Positions 1-6,848 of a stretch of 64,000 nucleotides of DNA are shown here, one piece after another. Numbering within the stretch: position 1 is the stretch's first letter; every line of letters begins with the position of its first letter. The stretch lies in contig JBDHWQ010000018.1 of NCBI GenBank assembly GCA_039810245.1, positions 15,932-79,931 on the forward strand. Direction: 5' to 3'. The stretch is from CALDSL01 sp039810245. GTDB lineage: Bacteria; Chloroflexota; Anaerolineae; Anaerolineales; Anaerolineaceae. The translations under genes were made by a program, and so were the position numbers. Below the pieces are notes generated by a model. It searched no databases. It saw only the letters and a program-made list of their open reading frames with translations, and was not told the DNA's origin.

Positions 1-405
1 GGCGATTACGCCAAGGGCATTGCCAAAGTGGTGATCCGGCTGAAGGATGCAGATGTGCCCATCCCCATGGACGACCTGAACGAGATGGCTGAGCGCGGGC
101 TGGATATGCTAAAACAGGCGCTGACGGCGTTCATTGAAGAAGACGCGGCGCGGGCGGCGGAGATCCCCAAACAGGACGATGCCGTGGACGAGCTGTACCT
201 GCGCGTATATCATAAAACCATGGAAACCATCATCGCCACCCCGGCAATGGTGGACAGTATCAACCTGATGATGTGGGTGGCGCATAACCTGGAGCGGCTG
301 GCTGATCGCGTGACCAATATCTGCGAGCGAACAGTGTTCATCGCCACCGGTGAGCTGATGGAAATGGACATCAGCACCGACGAAGACGATGATTCGCAAG
401 ACTGA
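1..405 (+). CDS. phoU: PhoU phosphate-signalling protein, C-terminal part (5' end cut by window)
   Basis: The frame is open from base 1 and 134 residues are visible. The segment NLERLADRVTNICERT matches the second metal-binding helix of PhoU proteins, which repress phosphate uptake by acting on the PstSCAB transporter and the PhoR kinase in the cytoplasm. The C-terminus ends in an acidic tail (DISTDEDDDSQD), probably disordered. A strong terminator follows directly, so the gene is the last of its transcript, presumably a pst-phoU operon lying to the left. Its neighbours to the right look polyphosphate-related, which suits a PhoU context. The family call is firm; only the C-terminal half can be judged. 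Confidence 0.9.
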   Translation, partial: GDYAKGIAKVVIRLKDADVPIPMDDLNEMAERGLDMLKQALTAFIEEDAARAAEIPKQDDAVDELYLRVYHKTMETIIATPAMVDSINLMMWVAHNLERLADRVTNICERTVFIATGELMEMDISTDEDDDSQD

Positions 406-409
406 ATCC

Positions 410-440
410 AAAACGCCCTCATCACGAGGGCGTTTTGTTT
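410..440 (+). terminator. Intrinsic terminator after phoU
   Basis: Perfect 11-bp stem (AAAACGCCCTC / GAGGGCGTTTT) with a 5-nt loop, followed by a T-rich stretch. It separates phoU from the next transcription unit. Confidence 0.9.
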
Positions 441-463
441 ATGGGCATCGCTACGCGCAAAGC

Positions 464-472
464 TGCTATAAT
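464..472 (+). promoter_or_regulatory. Extended -10 promoter for the kinase/CHAD cluster
   Basis: TGCTATAAT is an extended -10 element (TGn plus a perfect TATAAT). No good -35 is seen 17 nt upstream. It lies between the phoU terminator and the ATG at 508, giving a leader of about 30 nt that contains GAGG at 499-502 as ribosome binding site. Confidence 0.6.
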
Positions 473-507
473 TTTTATAGGAAAAGTCGATATTCAAGCG
501 AGGCGCG

Positions 508-1251
508 ATGCTACGCAATGGGGATTATCAGGGCAAGTTGATCGTCGTCGAGGGCATCGACGGCAGCGGAAAATCCACGCAAATTGATCTGGCGTACAAA
601 TGGCTGCAAAGCCAGGGCAAGACGGTATATTTCAGCGAGTGGAACTCGTCTGAACTGGTAAAGAGCACCACGCGGCTGGCAAAGAGCGAAAAGCTGTTTA
701 CTCCCACCACGTTCAGCCTGCTGCAGGCCACCGATTTCGCCGACCGCTGGGAGAACCGCATTCTGCCGATGCTGAAAGCCGGGGCCATCGTGCTGGCCGA
801 CCGCTACGCTTTCACCGCGTTTGCGCGAGACGTAGCGCGTGGTGTCGACCCGATGTGGGTGCGCAATCTATATTCTTTCGCGATACAGCCCCACCTGGTA
901 CTGTACTTCCACGTTCCCCTGGATGTGGCTGTGGAACGCATCCTTTCAGCGCGCGCTAAGATCAAATACTACGAAGCCGGGATGGACCTGGGACTCTCAG
1001 ACAGTAAAGTTACCAGCTTCCGACTGTTCCAGCAGCGCATCCTGGACGAATATGACAAAATGATCTATGAGTTCGGCTTTACGGTAATCGACGGCACACA
1101 AAGCGTGGAAAAGCAGCAGAAACAGGTGCGCGCGCTGTTCAAGAAAGCTATGCTGGGATGGGATGGCCTGCCCAGCCCGGCAACTGTACGTCGCAAGAGC
1201 CTGCGCAAGAAGATCACGCAGGTGATTTCAAACGTGCGCCAGGGAGATTAG
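508..1251 (+). CDS. Thymidylate-kinase-fold P-loop kinase, copy 1
   Basis: 247 residues of the thymidylate kinase superfamily, which transfers phosphate between nucleoside phosphates. The Walker A loop GIDGSGKST is at residues 16-24, a TMK-like segment ATDFADRWENRI follows, and the DRY motif is at residues 98-100. The substrate region after DRY reads AFTAFARDVARG instead of the usual serine/AYQG of true dTMP kinases, so the substrate may differ. The C-terminal 40 residues are rich in lysine and arginine. It is followed 2 nt later by a paralogue and then by CHAD, phosphoesterase and HD genes. PPK2 polyphosphate kinases share this fold, so a polyphosphate-linked kinase is possible, but that is inference. 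The ATG at 508 has GAGG about 6 nt upstream. Confidence 0.75.
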   Translation: MLRNGDYQGKLIVVEGIDGSGKSTQIDLAYKWLQSQGKTVYFSEWNSSELVKSTTRLAKSEKLFTPTTFSLLQATDFADRWENRILPMLKAGAIVLADRYAFTAFARDVARGVDPMWVRNLYSFAIQPHLVLYFHVPLDVAVERILSARAKIKYYEAGMDLGLSDSKVTSFRLFQQRILDEYDKMIYEFGFTVIDGTQSVEKQQKQVRALFKKAMLGWDGLPSPATVRRKSLRKKITQVISNVRQGD

Positions 1252-1253
1252 CC

Positions 1254-1949
1254 GTGAAAACCATCGAATTCTATGGAGCCGGGTTCCCCTACAGCCCGAT
1301 CCAGGAAATGCCGGGCAAGCTGATCGTTCTGGAAGGCACGGATGGCGTGGGACGCTCGACGCAGATCGCCCTGCTGCGCAACTGGCTGGAAAATCAAGGC
1401 TACGCCGTTTCCGATACGGGTCTGAACCGCTCTCCGCTCACCCAACCGGGGTTGGACGCAGCCAAGAGCGGTCACACGCTCAGTAAACTGACGATGAGTC
1501 TGTTCTACGCAACCGATTTTGCCGACCGGCTGGAAAACCAGATTGTCCCCGCGCTGAAAGCTGGTTTTACGGTGCTCTCTGACCGCTACTTCTATTCCAC
1601 CATCGCGCGTGACGTGGTACGCGGCGCCGACCCGGAATGGGTGCGCAAGGTGTATGGCTTTGCGCTAAAGCCCACGCGCGTTTTTTACCTGCGCGCCGAC
1701 CTGCAAACCATTCTTTCTCGCACGGTGCACGGGCCGGGTTTTAATTACTGGGAATCGGGCATGGATGTAAGCCGGGCTGACAACCTGTACGACAGCTTTA
1801 TTGCGTACCAGACGCGCCTGATCGAGCAGTTTGACCGTATTGCCGAAGAGTATGGGCTGACGGTGATTGATGCCAACCAGCCGATAGACGACGTGTTCGA
1901 TGAACTTCGGCGCCATATTCACGCGTTGATGCTGGACGAGAACGCGTAA
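1254..1949 (+). CDS. Thymidylate-kinase-fold protein, copy 2, Walker A Lys replaced by Arg
   Basis: 231 residues, clearly paralogous to the preceding gene (shared ATDFADR, DRY at 110-112, ARDVVRGADPEWVRKVYGFA, and YWESGMD against YYEAGMD). The Walker A loop reads GTDGVGRST, with arginine at residue 34 where the family has the catalytic lysine. The start is taken as GTG at 1254, 2 nt after the upstream stop, with GGAG at 1242-1245; an earlier in-frame ATG at 1158 would overlap the paralogue by 94 nt and lacks homology. It may be a weakened or non-catalytic partner forming a heterodimer with copy 1, or a kinase of changed specificity. No experimental role can be read from the sequence. Confidence 0.75.
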   Translation: MKTIEFYGAGFPYSPIQEMPGKLIVLEGTDGVGRSTQIALLRNWLENQGYAVSDTGLNRSPLTQPGLDAAKSGHTLSKLTMSLFYATDFADRLENQIVPALKAGFTVLSDRYFYSTIARDVVRGADPEWVRKVYGFALKPTRVFYLRADLQTILSRTVHGPGFNYWESGMDVSRADNLYDSFIAYQTRLIEQFDRIAEEYGLTVIDANQPIDDVFDELRRHIHALMLDENA

Positions 1950-1966
1950 TCCTGCGAAGGGGTTGC

Positions 1967-3022
1967 ATGAAAACAGGTATGGAAGAGAGCGTGTGCGTGT
2001 TTGGCAGCGGCGCCCTGCTGCGCGGCGCGCGCGCCATGCAAGAAGAGACGACCGGGGTGCGCCAGGGCGGCGATATCGAGTATGTACACCGCATGCGCGT
2101 GGCCTCGCGCCGGCTGCGCACGGCCCTGGCGTTGTTTGGGGGCTGCCTGCCAGCCAAAAAACTGGTAAAGTGGGAGAAGGAGGTACGCAGCATCACGCGC
2201 GCGCTGGGCGCAGCGCGCGACACGGATGTGCAGCTCGCGCTGCTGCAGGCAATGATGCGTGCCGCGCCGCTGCCGGAACAGAGACCCGGCCTGCGGCGGC
2301 TTGCGCTGCGCCTGTGGCAGAAGCGCGAGCGGATGCAGAAAAAGGTGGTGAAGGCGCTGAACGCCCTGGAAAGCGCTCAGACGCTGGCGCAAATCCGGGC
2401 GGCGGCGGAGCCGCTGGCAGCGCGGCAGGGCGAGGTTTACATTTACACGCCAGGACTATATCACCTGGGCTACCAGTCGATCAGCGCGGCACTGGATGCA
2501 TTCCTGGCCTTTGAGAGTATCATCTGGCAGCCGGAAAAGGTGCAGGAACTGCATGCCATGCGCATCGCGGCCAAACACCTGCGTTACTCGCTCGAATCCT
2601 TCGCCGCGCTTTACCCGGATGAGCTTAAACCCTTTATCGGTGTCATGCGGAAAGCGCAGGAACTGCTGGGCGATATCCACGACAGCGACGTGTGGACCAC
2701 CTACCTGCCGCAGTTTCGCGAAGAAGAAACCGCGCGCATCTACAAGTTCTACGGCACGCGCGCGCCGGCCAAACGGTTGGAGCCAGGGTTGGCCTACTTC
2801 GCCGAAAATCGGGCACGCTTCCGCGAAGAAACGTATGCCAAATTCCTCGAAAGCTGGATCGAATGGCAGAATGACTCGGTGTGGGACGCGCTGCGTAAGA
2901 CGATCAACCTGCCCTTCTTCCACGTGGAGCGCGTGACACCCAACCCGCGGCGTAAGGCGCAAAAAGAAGCGCCCGCCACGCAGCAAACGACGCAGGAAGC
3001 AAGCGGAGATGCGCCTGTATGA
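1967..3022 (+). CDS. CHAD domain protein
   Basis: 351 residues. CHAD domains are helical bundles with conserved histidines and many basic residues that bind inorganic polyphosphate. The two internal repeats are visible: HRMRVASRRLR at residues 41-51 with LGAARDTDV, and HAMRIAAKHLR at 196-206 with LLGDIHDSDV. The C-terminal 30 residues are low-complexity (Pro/Ala/Gln/Thr). There is no CYTH triphosphatase domain, often fused to CHAD. GGGG at 1959-1962 precedes the ATG by 4 nt. The stop overlaps the next start as ATGA, so translation is probably coupled to the phosphoesterase. Position between kinase-fold genes and a Ppx-type HD gene supports a polyphosphate role. Confidence 0.88.
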   Translation: MKTGMEESVCVFGSGALLRGARAMQEETTGVRQGGDIEYVHRMRVASRRLRTALALFGGCLPAKKLVKWEKEVRSITRALGAARDTDVQLALLQAMMRAAPLPEQRPGLRRLALRLWQKRERMQKKVVKALNALESAQTLAQIRAAAEPLAARQGEVYIYTPGLYHLGYQSISAALDAFLAFESIIWQPEKVQELHAMRIAAKHLRYSLESFAALYPDELKPFIGVMRKAQELLGDIHDSDVWTTYLPQFREEETARIYKFYGTRAPAKRLEPGLAYFAENRARFREETYAKFLESWIEWQNDSVWDALRKTINLPFFHVERVTPNPRRKAQKEAPATQQTTQEASGDAPV

Positions 3023-3771
3023 AAATCGCGCTGATCGGTGATGTGCACGCCAACCTGCCGGCGCTGGAAGCCGTGCTGGCGCACGCGGCCGCAGAAGGAG
3101 CGCAGGCAGTCTGGAACATCGGCGATATGGTGGGGTATAACGCCTTCCCGGAAGAAGTGGTGCGGATGCTGCGCGAGCGCGAGGACGTGACCAGCATCCT
3201 GGGTAACTATGACCAGAAAGCGCTCAAAGCACCGGATAAAGTGTACAAGTGGGCCGGGAACAAAGACCCGCGCAAGGTACGGTCGTTTCTATGGTCGTAC
3301 GAGCAGCTCAGCCAGGACAGCCGGGCATACCTGCGCAGCCTGCCCGAGCAGCGCGATTTGATGGCCGAAGGCTGGCGCGTGCTGCTGGCGCACGGCAGCC
3401 CGGCCTCAATAAACGAGCACCTGTTCACCGACACGCCCGAAGAACGTATGTGCGCGCTGGCAGCCATGACCGCGGCGCAAATTATCGTGATCGGCCATTC
3501 GCACCAGCCATTCCTGCGACCGGTGGAGGAAACCTGGTTTATCAATACCGGCAGTGTAGGCCGCCCGGATGACGGCGATCCGCGCGCCTCGTATGCGCTG
3601 CTGGAGCTGCTGCCGGGTGTGCGTGCCTGCCAGCATTACCGCATCGATTATGATGTAGAGCGCGCGGCGCGCGCTATCCTCGAGCGCGGGCTGCCGCCCG
3701 AATTTGCCGAAATGATCCGCCAGGGGCGCAACCTGGATTCGGTGGATAACAGCGATGGAAACGAACCCTGA
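3019..3771 (+). CDS. Calcineurin-like metallophosphoesterase (YfcE/MJ0936-like)
   Basis: 250 residues. Metal-binding motifs occur in order: GDVH at residues 7-10, GDMVGY near 36, GNYD near 62, AHGS at 124-127 and GHSH at 159-162. Family members are two-metal phosphodiesterases or phosphatases with diverse substrates, so the natural substrate is open. The start overlaps the CHAD stop by 4 nt and the stop lies 17 nt inside the next gene. In this cluster it could hydrolyse a phosphorylated or polyphosphate-derived compound, which is inference from context only. Confidence 0.85.
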   Translation: MKIALIGDVHANLPALEAVLAHAAAEGAQAVWNIGDMVGYNAFPEEVVRMLREREDVTSILGNYDQKALKAPDKVYKWAGNKDPRKVRSFLWSYEQLSQDSRAYLRSLPEQRDLMAEGWRVLLAHGSPASINEHLFTDTPEERMCALAAMTAAQIIVIGHSHQPFLRPVEETWFINTGSVGRPDDGDPRASYALLELLPGVRACQHYRIDYDVERAARAILERGLPPEFAEMIRQGRNLDSVDNSDGNEP

Positions 3772-4372
3772 CCTGGCCGGCAGCGCGAACAGCATCCTTC
3801 AATCGGCCCGGCTGCTGGGCGAGCATTGCAATGTGGAACAGGGGCACACGCAGCAGGTAACGCGGCTGGCGCTGCGCCTATTCGATGAGCTGCACGAGGT
3901 GCACCAGATGGACCCGGCCGACCGTCTGCGACTGGAATGCGCGGCCCTGCTGCATGATATTGGCTGGCTGGAAGGGCGTAAAGGCCACCACCGTGCCGCG
4001 CTGCGCATTATTCTGGAGACGCCGCTGCTGGCGCTGGACAGCAAGGAACGCCTGATCATCGGGTCAATTGCACGCTACCATCGCAAAAGCCTGCCCTCGC
4101 AGGCCCACGACCACTTTGCCGCATTGGAAACTCATGATCAGGATACGGTCAGCAAACTGGCAGCGCTGCTGCGGCTGGCGGATGGGCTAGACTACGATCA
4201 CCTGGGCCGCGTGCTGGAACTGGCGTGTAAGATCCGACCACGCAAGGTGGTGCTGCGCGTGACCGCGACGCAGTTCACGCGCGATGAGCAGCGCGACGCG
4301 CTAAAAAAGGGTGACCTGTTCGAACTGGTATTTCAGCGCAAGCTGGACATGGACTGGTCACCGCCGCTATAA
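3755..4372 (+). CDS. Stand-alone HD domain protein like the C-terminal domain of Ppx/GppA
   Basis: 205 residues. The HD signature is complete: H31 in GHTQQV, H67-D68 in LLHDIGWL, HH at 78-79, then IARYHRKSLPS. The order and spacing match the C-terminal domain of exopolyphosphatase/guanosine pentaphosphatase proteins rather than generic HD phosphohydrolases. The N-terminal ASKHA catalytic domain of Ppx is absent, so this is a solo regulatory or hydrolytic domain. It overlaps the phosphoesterase gene by 17 nt and ends the cluster. It could bind polyphosphate or nucleotide alarmones. The domain assignment is good; the activity is unknown. Confidence 0.82.
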   Translation: METNPDLAGSANSILQSARLLGEHCNVEQGHTQQVTRLALRLFDELHEVHQMDPADRLRLECAALLHDIGWLEGRKGHHRAALRIILETPLLALDSKERLIIGSIARYHRKSLPSQAHDHFAALETHDQDTVSKLAALLRLADGLDYDHLGRVLELACKIRPRKVVLRVTATQFTRDEQRDALKKGDLFELVFQRKLDMDWSPPL

Positions 4373-4383
4373 GCCGGACATGT

Positions 4384-4412
4384 TTGTCTGCGCCCGCAAG
4401 TTTTCCTATGAT
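4384..4412 (+). promoter_or_regulatory. Promoter for SAM hydrolase gene
   Basis: TTGTCT at 4384-4389 and TATGAT at 4407-4412, 17-nt spacer. Predicted start near 4419, about 23 nt before the ATG at 4442. Confidence 0.55.
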
Positions 4413-4441
4413 GATACCCAAACACAACCAGGAATAGGTGA

Positions 4442-5236
4442 ATGATGCCAACAATATGCCTGCTGACCGATTTTGGCACGCGTGACGGCTACCCGGCGGT
4501 GATGAAAGGCGTAATCCTATCGATCTGCCCGGCAGCGCAGTTCGTGGACATCACGCATGAAACTGGCGCGCAAAACGTGATGGAAGGCGCGCTTACGCTG
4601 CGGCGCGTTTCGGCATATTTCCCGGCCGGGACCATCTTCCTCGCGGTGGTGGACCCTGGCGTAGGCACGGAGCGGCGCCCGCTTGCCGCGCGTATTGGCG
4701 AGCACTACTTTGTGGGGCCGGATAACGGCTTATTTGGGCTGCACATCCAGTCAGCGCTGCAAAGCGCGCAGCCGGTGGAGATGGTGCATCTCGACCGGCC
4801 GGCCTACCTGCGTGACGAGATCAGCAACGTGTTCCACGGGCGGGATGTCTTCGCGCCGGCCGCGGCGCACCTGGCATGCGGTGTGCCGCTGGCGGAGATG
4901 GGATCACCGGTGACCAATCCTGTGAACCTGGAAATCCCCGCGCCGCACCCGCGTGAAGGCGGGCTGCGTGGTCAGGTGGTGCACGTAGATCACTTTGGCA
5001 GCCTGGCCACCAATATCACCCGCGCGAATCTTCCGGCAGGCAGCAGCGTGCGTGTACGCGTGGGGGATCAGATCATCCCCGACCTGGTGCAAACCTTTGG
5101 CGATGCGTCCCCGGGCAGCCTGGTCGCGCTGATCGACAGCGATGGCGCGCTGGCCGTGGCGGTGGTCAATGGCAGCGCCGCGCAGCGATTGGGCGTTGGG
5201 TTTGGTGAGCCGGTGGAAGTGGACTGGGACGTTTAG
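4442..5236 (+). CDS. S-adenosylmethionine hydrolase (SAM hydroxide adenosyltransferase, DUF62 family)
   Basis: 264 residues. The family splits SAM into adenosine and methionine using an activated water and is related to chlorinase/fluorinase enzymes. The N-terminus TDFGTRDGY, then VVDPGVGTERR (D71, R78), GPDNGLFG and FHGRDVFAPAAAH (H132) give the Asp-Arg-His triad of the hydrolase branch rather than the halogenases. A C-terminal beta-barrel region follows (VDHFGSLATNI). It has its own likely promoter and a GGTG ribosome binding site. It is convergent with ecfT, the two stop codons overlapping by 4 nt. Confidence 0.88.
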   Translation: MMPTICLLTDFGTRDGYPAVMKGVILSICPAAQFVDITHETGAQNVMEGALTLRRVSAYFPAGTIFLAVVDPGVGTERRPLAARIGEHYFVGPDNGLFGLHIQSALQSAQPVEMVHLDRPAYLRDEISNVFHGRDVFAPAAAHLACGVPLAEMGSPVTNPVNLEIPAPHPREGGLRGQVVHVDHFGSLATNITRANLPAGSSVRVRVGDQIIPDLVQTFGDASPGSLVALIDSDGALAVAVVNGSAAQRLGVGFGEPVEVDWDV

Positions 5237-6108
5237 ATCAGGTTGAGGAACCAGTCCGGCATCCAGAACTGGCCAAAACCAAACCCATAGCGCACCACCA
5301 GACTGCCGATCATGACGATCAGGCCAAAGGCAATGATGGCCTTATCCCACCATTGGTAGGTAAGTGGCTGCACCCAGGTGCGCTTGCGCAGCCCAAAGCA
5401 GCGCAGATCCATGGCGTTGGTGATGTCTTCGCCACTGAGGATGGCATTCATCGTCACCGGCACCACCAGCGGGGCCATCTTGCGGATCTGGGAGATGATG
5501 CCGCCGCTCAATTTTTCGACCTCAAAGCCGCGCGCGCGCTGTGCATCCAGCGTGACGGAAAAATCACGCCCAAGGGTGGGCACAAAGCGGAAGGCCAGGT
5601 CCATCGAAAACGCGAAGCGGTCAGGCAGCCCCATGCCGCCAAACGAAACGCCATAGGTGCGCGGGTCGATGGTGAATGGGATGATAAAGAACAACACCGC
5701 CATGGTCATCATGCGCACGATCTGCGTGAGGGCGAAAAATACCTTTTCCAGTGTCAGGTTGATGGTGATGGCGCGCTCGGTAAATGGCAGCGGGATCGAG
5801 CCCGTCCAGAAGGAATGCGTGCCCTGCAGCACGCTGGTTGGCCCGGCGCGGCCCGTGATCAGGGTGTTGATGCCGACAATGATGACGATAAAGAACAGGA
5901 TAAACAGCCAGGGGCGGTAGGTTTCCTGCCAGGTCAGGCGAGTGAGCGCATATTGGAACATGACCAGCGCAAAAAAACCGAGCAGCACGCGGATGTCCCA
6001 GAACTGCGTGATGGCGATCAGCAGCATAAACGATACCAGCCAGCGTGCGCGCGGGTCCACTTTTTCGAGCAGGCTGTTGCGTTTGCGATAACGCCAGGCG
6101 ACGAGCAT
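5233..6108 (-). CDS. ecfT: ECF transporter transmembrane subunit EcfT
   Basis: 291 residues with about six hydrophobic segments. EcfT couples the ATPases to the substrate-binding S subunit through two cytoplasmic coupling helices. These are visible as AQRARG at residues 189-194 and AMDLRCFG at 232-239; the second has Cys where RGFG is usual. It is the last gene of an A-S-T set; GAGG lies before the ATG at 6108. It ends in a 4-nt overlap with the convergent SAM hydrolase gene. Confidence 0.88.
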   Translation of the reverse strand: MLVAWRYRKRNSLLEKVDPRARWLVSFMLLIAITQFWDIRVLLGFFALVMFQYALTRLTWQETYRPWLFILFFIVIIVGINTLITGRAGPTSVLQGTHSFWTGSIPLPFTERAITINLTLEKVFFALTQIVRMMTMAVLFFIIPFTIDPRTYGVSFGGMGLPDRFAFSMDLAFRFVPTLGRDFSVTLDAQRARGFEVEKLSGGIISQIRKMAPLVVPVTMNAILSGEDITNAMDLRCFGLRKRTWVQPLTYQWWDKAIIAFGLIVMIGSLVVRYGFGFGQFWMPDWFLNLI

Positions 6109-6181
6109 GGAAACCTCAATTCAAGGGCCGGTTACGGAGCGGATACAGCCGCCGCTCCGTAACCGGTAGAAAGGCGCGGCG

Positions 6182-6730
6182 TCAGCGGCCGGAACGAGCC
6201 GCGATGGCGTCGTAGGCTACCATCAGGATGGGAACCAGCACCAGGCCATTGACCAGGTTGGAGAGCGCGGAAGGCACAAAATATCCGACGATAGCTGTGT
6301 TGAGATCTACCCCGGAGAGCGGGATTTCGAGCAGCGAGGAAAAGAGCATGCCGAACACCACGCCAATAACGACGAAGATTTCGGCCTTGAGAATGCTCGA
6401 GCCGGCCTTAAAGCTGCTGATGGTGGGGTAAATCAGGCCGGGGATGAGGCCCATAATGCCGTTGCCAATATCCCACGACCACCAGAAGCCGTAACCGGAG
6501 AGGAAGTCGCCCAGCATATTGCCCACCGCGCCGGCGATGAAACCAACGATGGGGCCAAAAGCAACGCCGAAGAACATGGGGATGGCCACGGCCGGCCGCA
6601 GGGAAAGGTTTCCGGCGGCGGGCAGCGCCAGGAAGTTGGTCGCCCAGGAAAACAGGCCATACAGTGCCGCGCCGATGGCGGCAAAAACGACTTCACGCGT
6701 CCCAAACTGCCATAACGATTTGCGTTCCAT
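6182..6730 (-). CDS. ECF transporter substrate-binding S component, substrate unknown
   Basis: 182 residues, hydrophobic, about six membrane segments. The N-terminus REVVFAAIGAALYG and the later ALPAAGNLSLRPAVAIPMF resemble S components that bind vitamins or their precursors in the membrane. The ligand cannot be read from the sequence, and no riboswitch was recognised in the 118-nt gap to the upstream ATPase gene. A strong GGAGGA sits just before the ATG at 6730. It lies between the fused ATPase gene and ecfT, so all three form one group II-like dedicated ECF module. Confidence 0.8.
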   Translation of the reverse strand: MERKSLWQFGTREVVFAAIGAALYGLFSWATNFLALPAAGNLSLRPAVAIPMFFGVAFGPIVGFIAGAVGNMLGDFLSGYGFWWSWDIGNGIMGLIPGLIYPTISSFKAGSSILKAEIFVVIGVVFGMLFSSLLEIPLSGVDLNTAIVGYFVPSALSNLVNGLVLVPILMVAYDAIAARSGR

Positions 6731-6848
6731 ACGTTCCTCCTTGAAAAACCTTACGTTACAAAACCCGAATGAAAGAAAGACCAGTGCAGAAAGCCATCAA
6801 ACGTGCGAGCACCTCCCTTCATGGCAAAACCCCGCGAGGGAAGAAAAG

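Noticed and set aside
1158..1253. N-terminal extension of the second kinase
   Set aside because: Overlaps the first kinase, has no match, and GTG 1254 with GGAG upstream is the better start.
2456..2986. Minus-strand frame in the CHAD gene
   Set aside because: Antisense to the CHAD repeats and lacks a start signal or motif.
6731..6848. Riboswitch before the S component gene
   Set aside because: No TPP, B12, FMN or other recognised consensus in the 118-nt gap.
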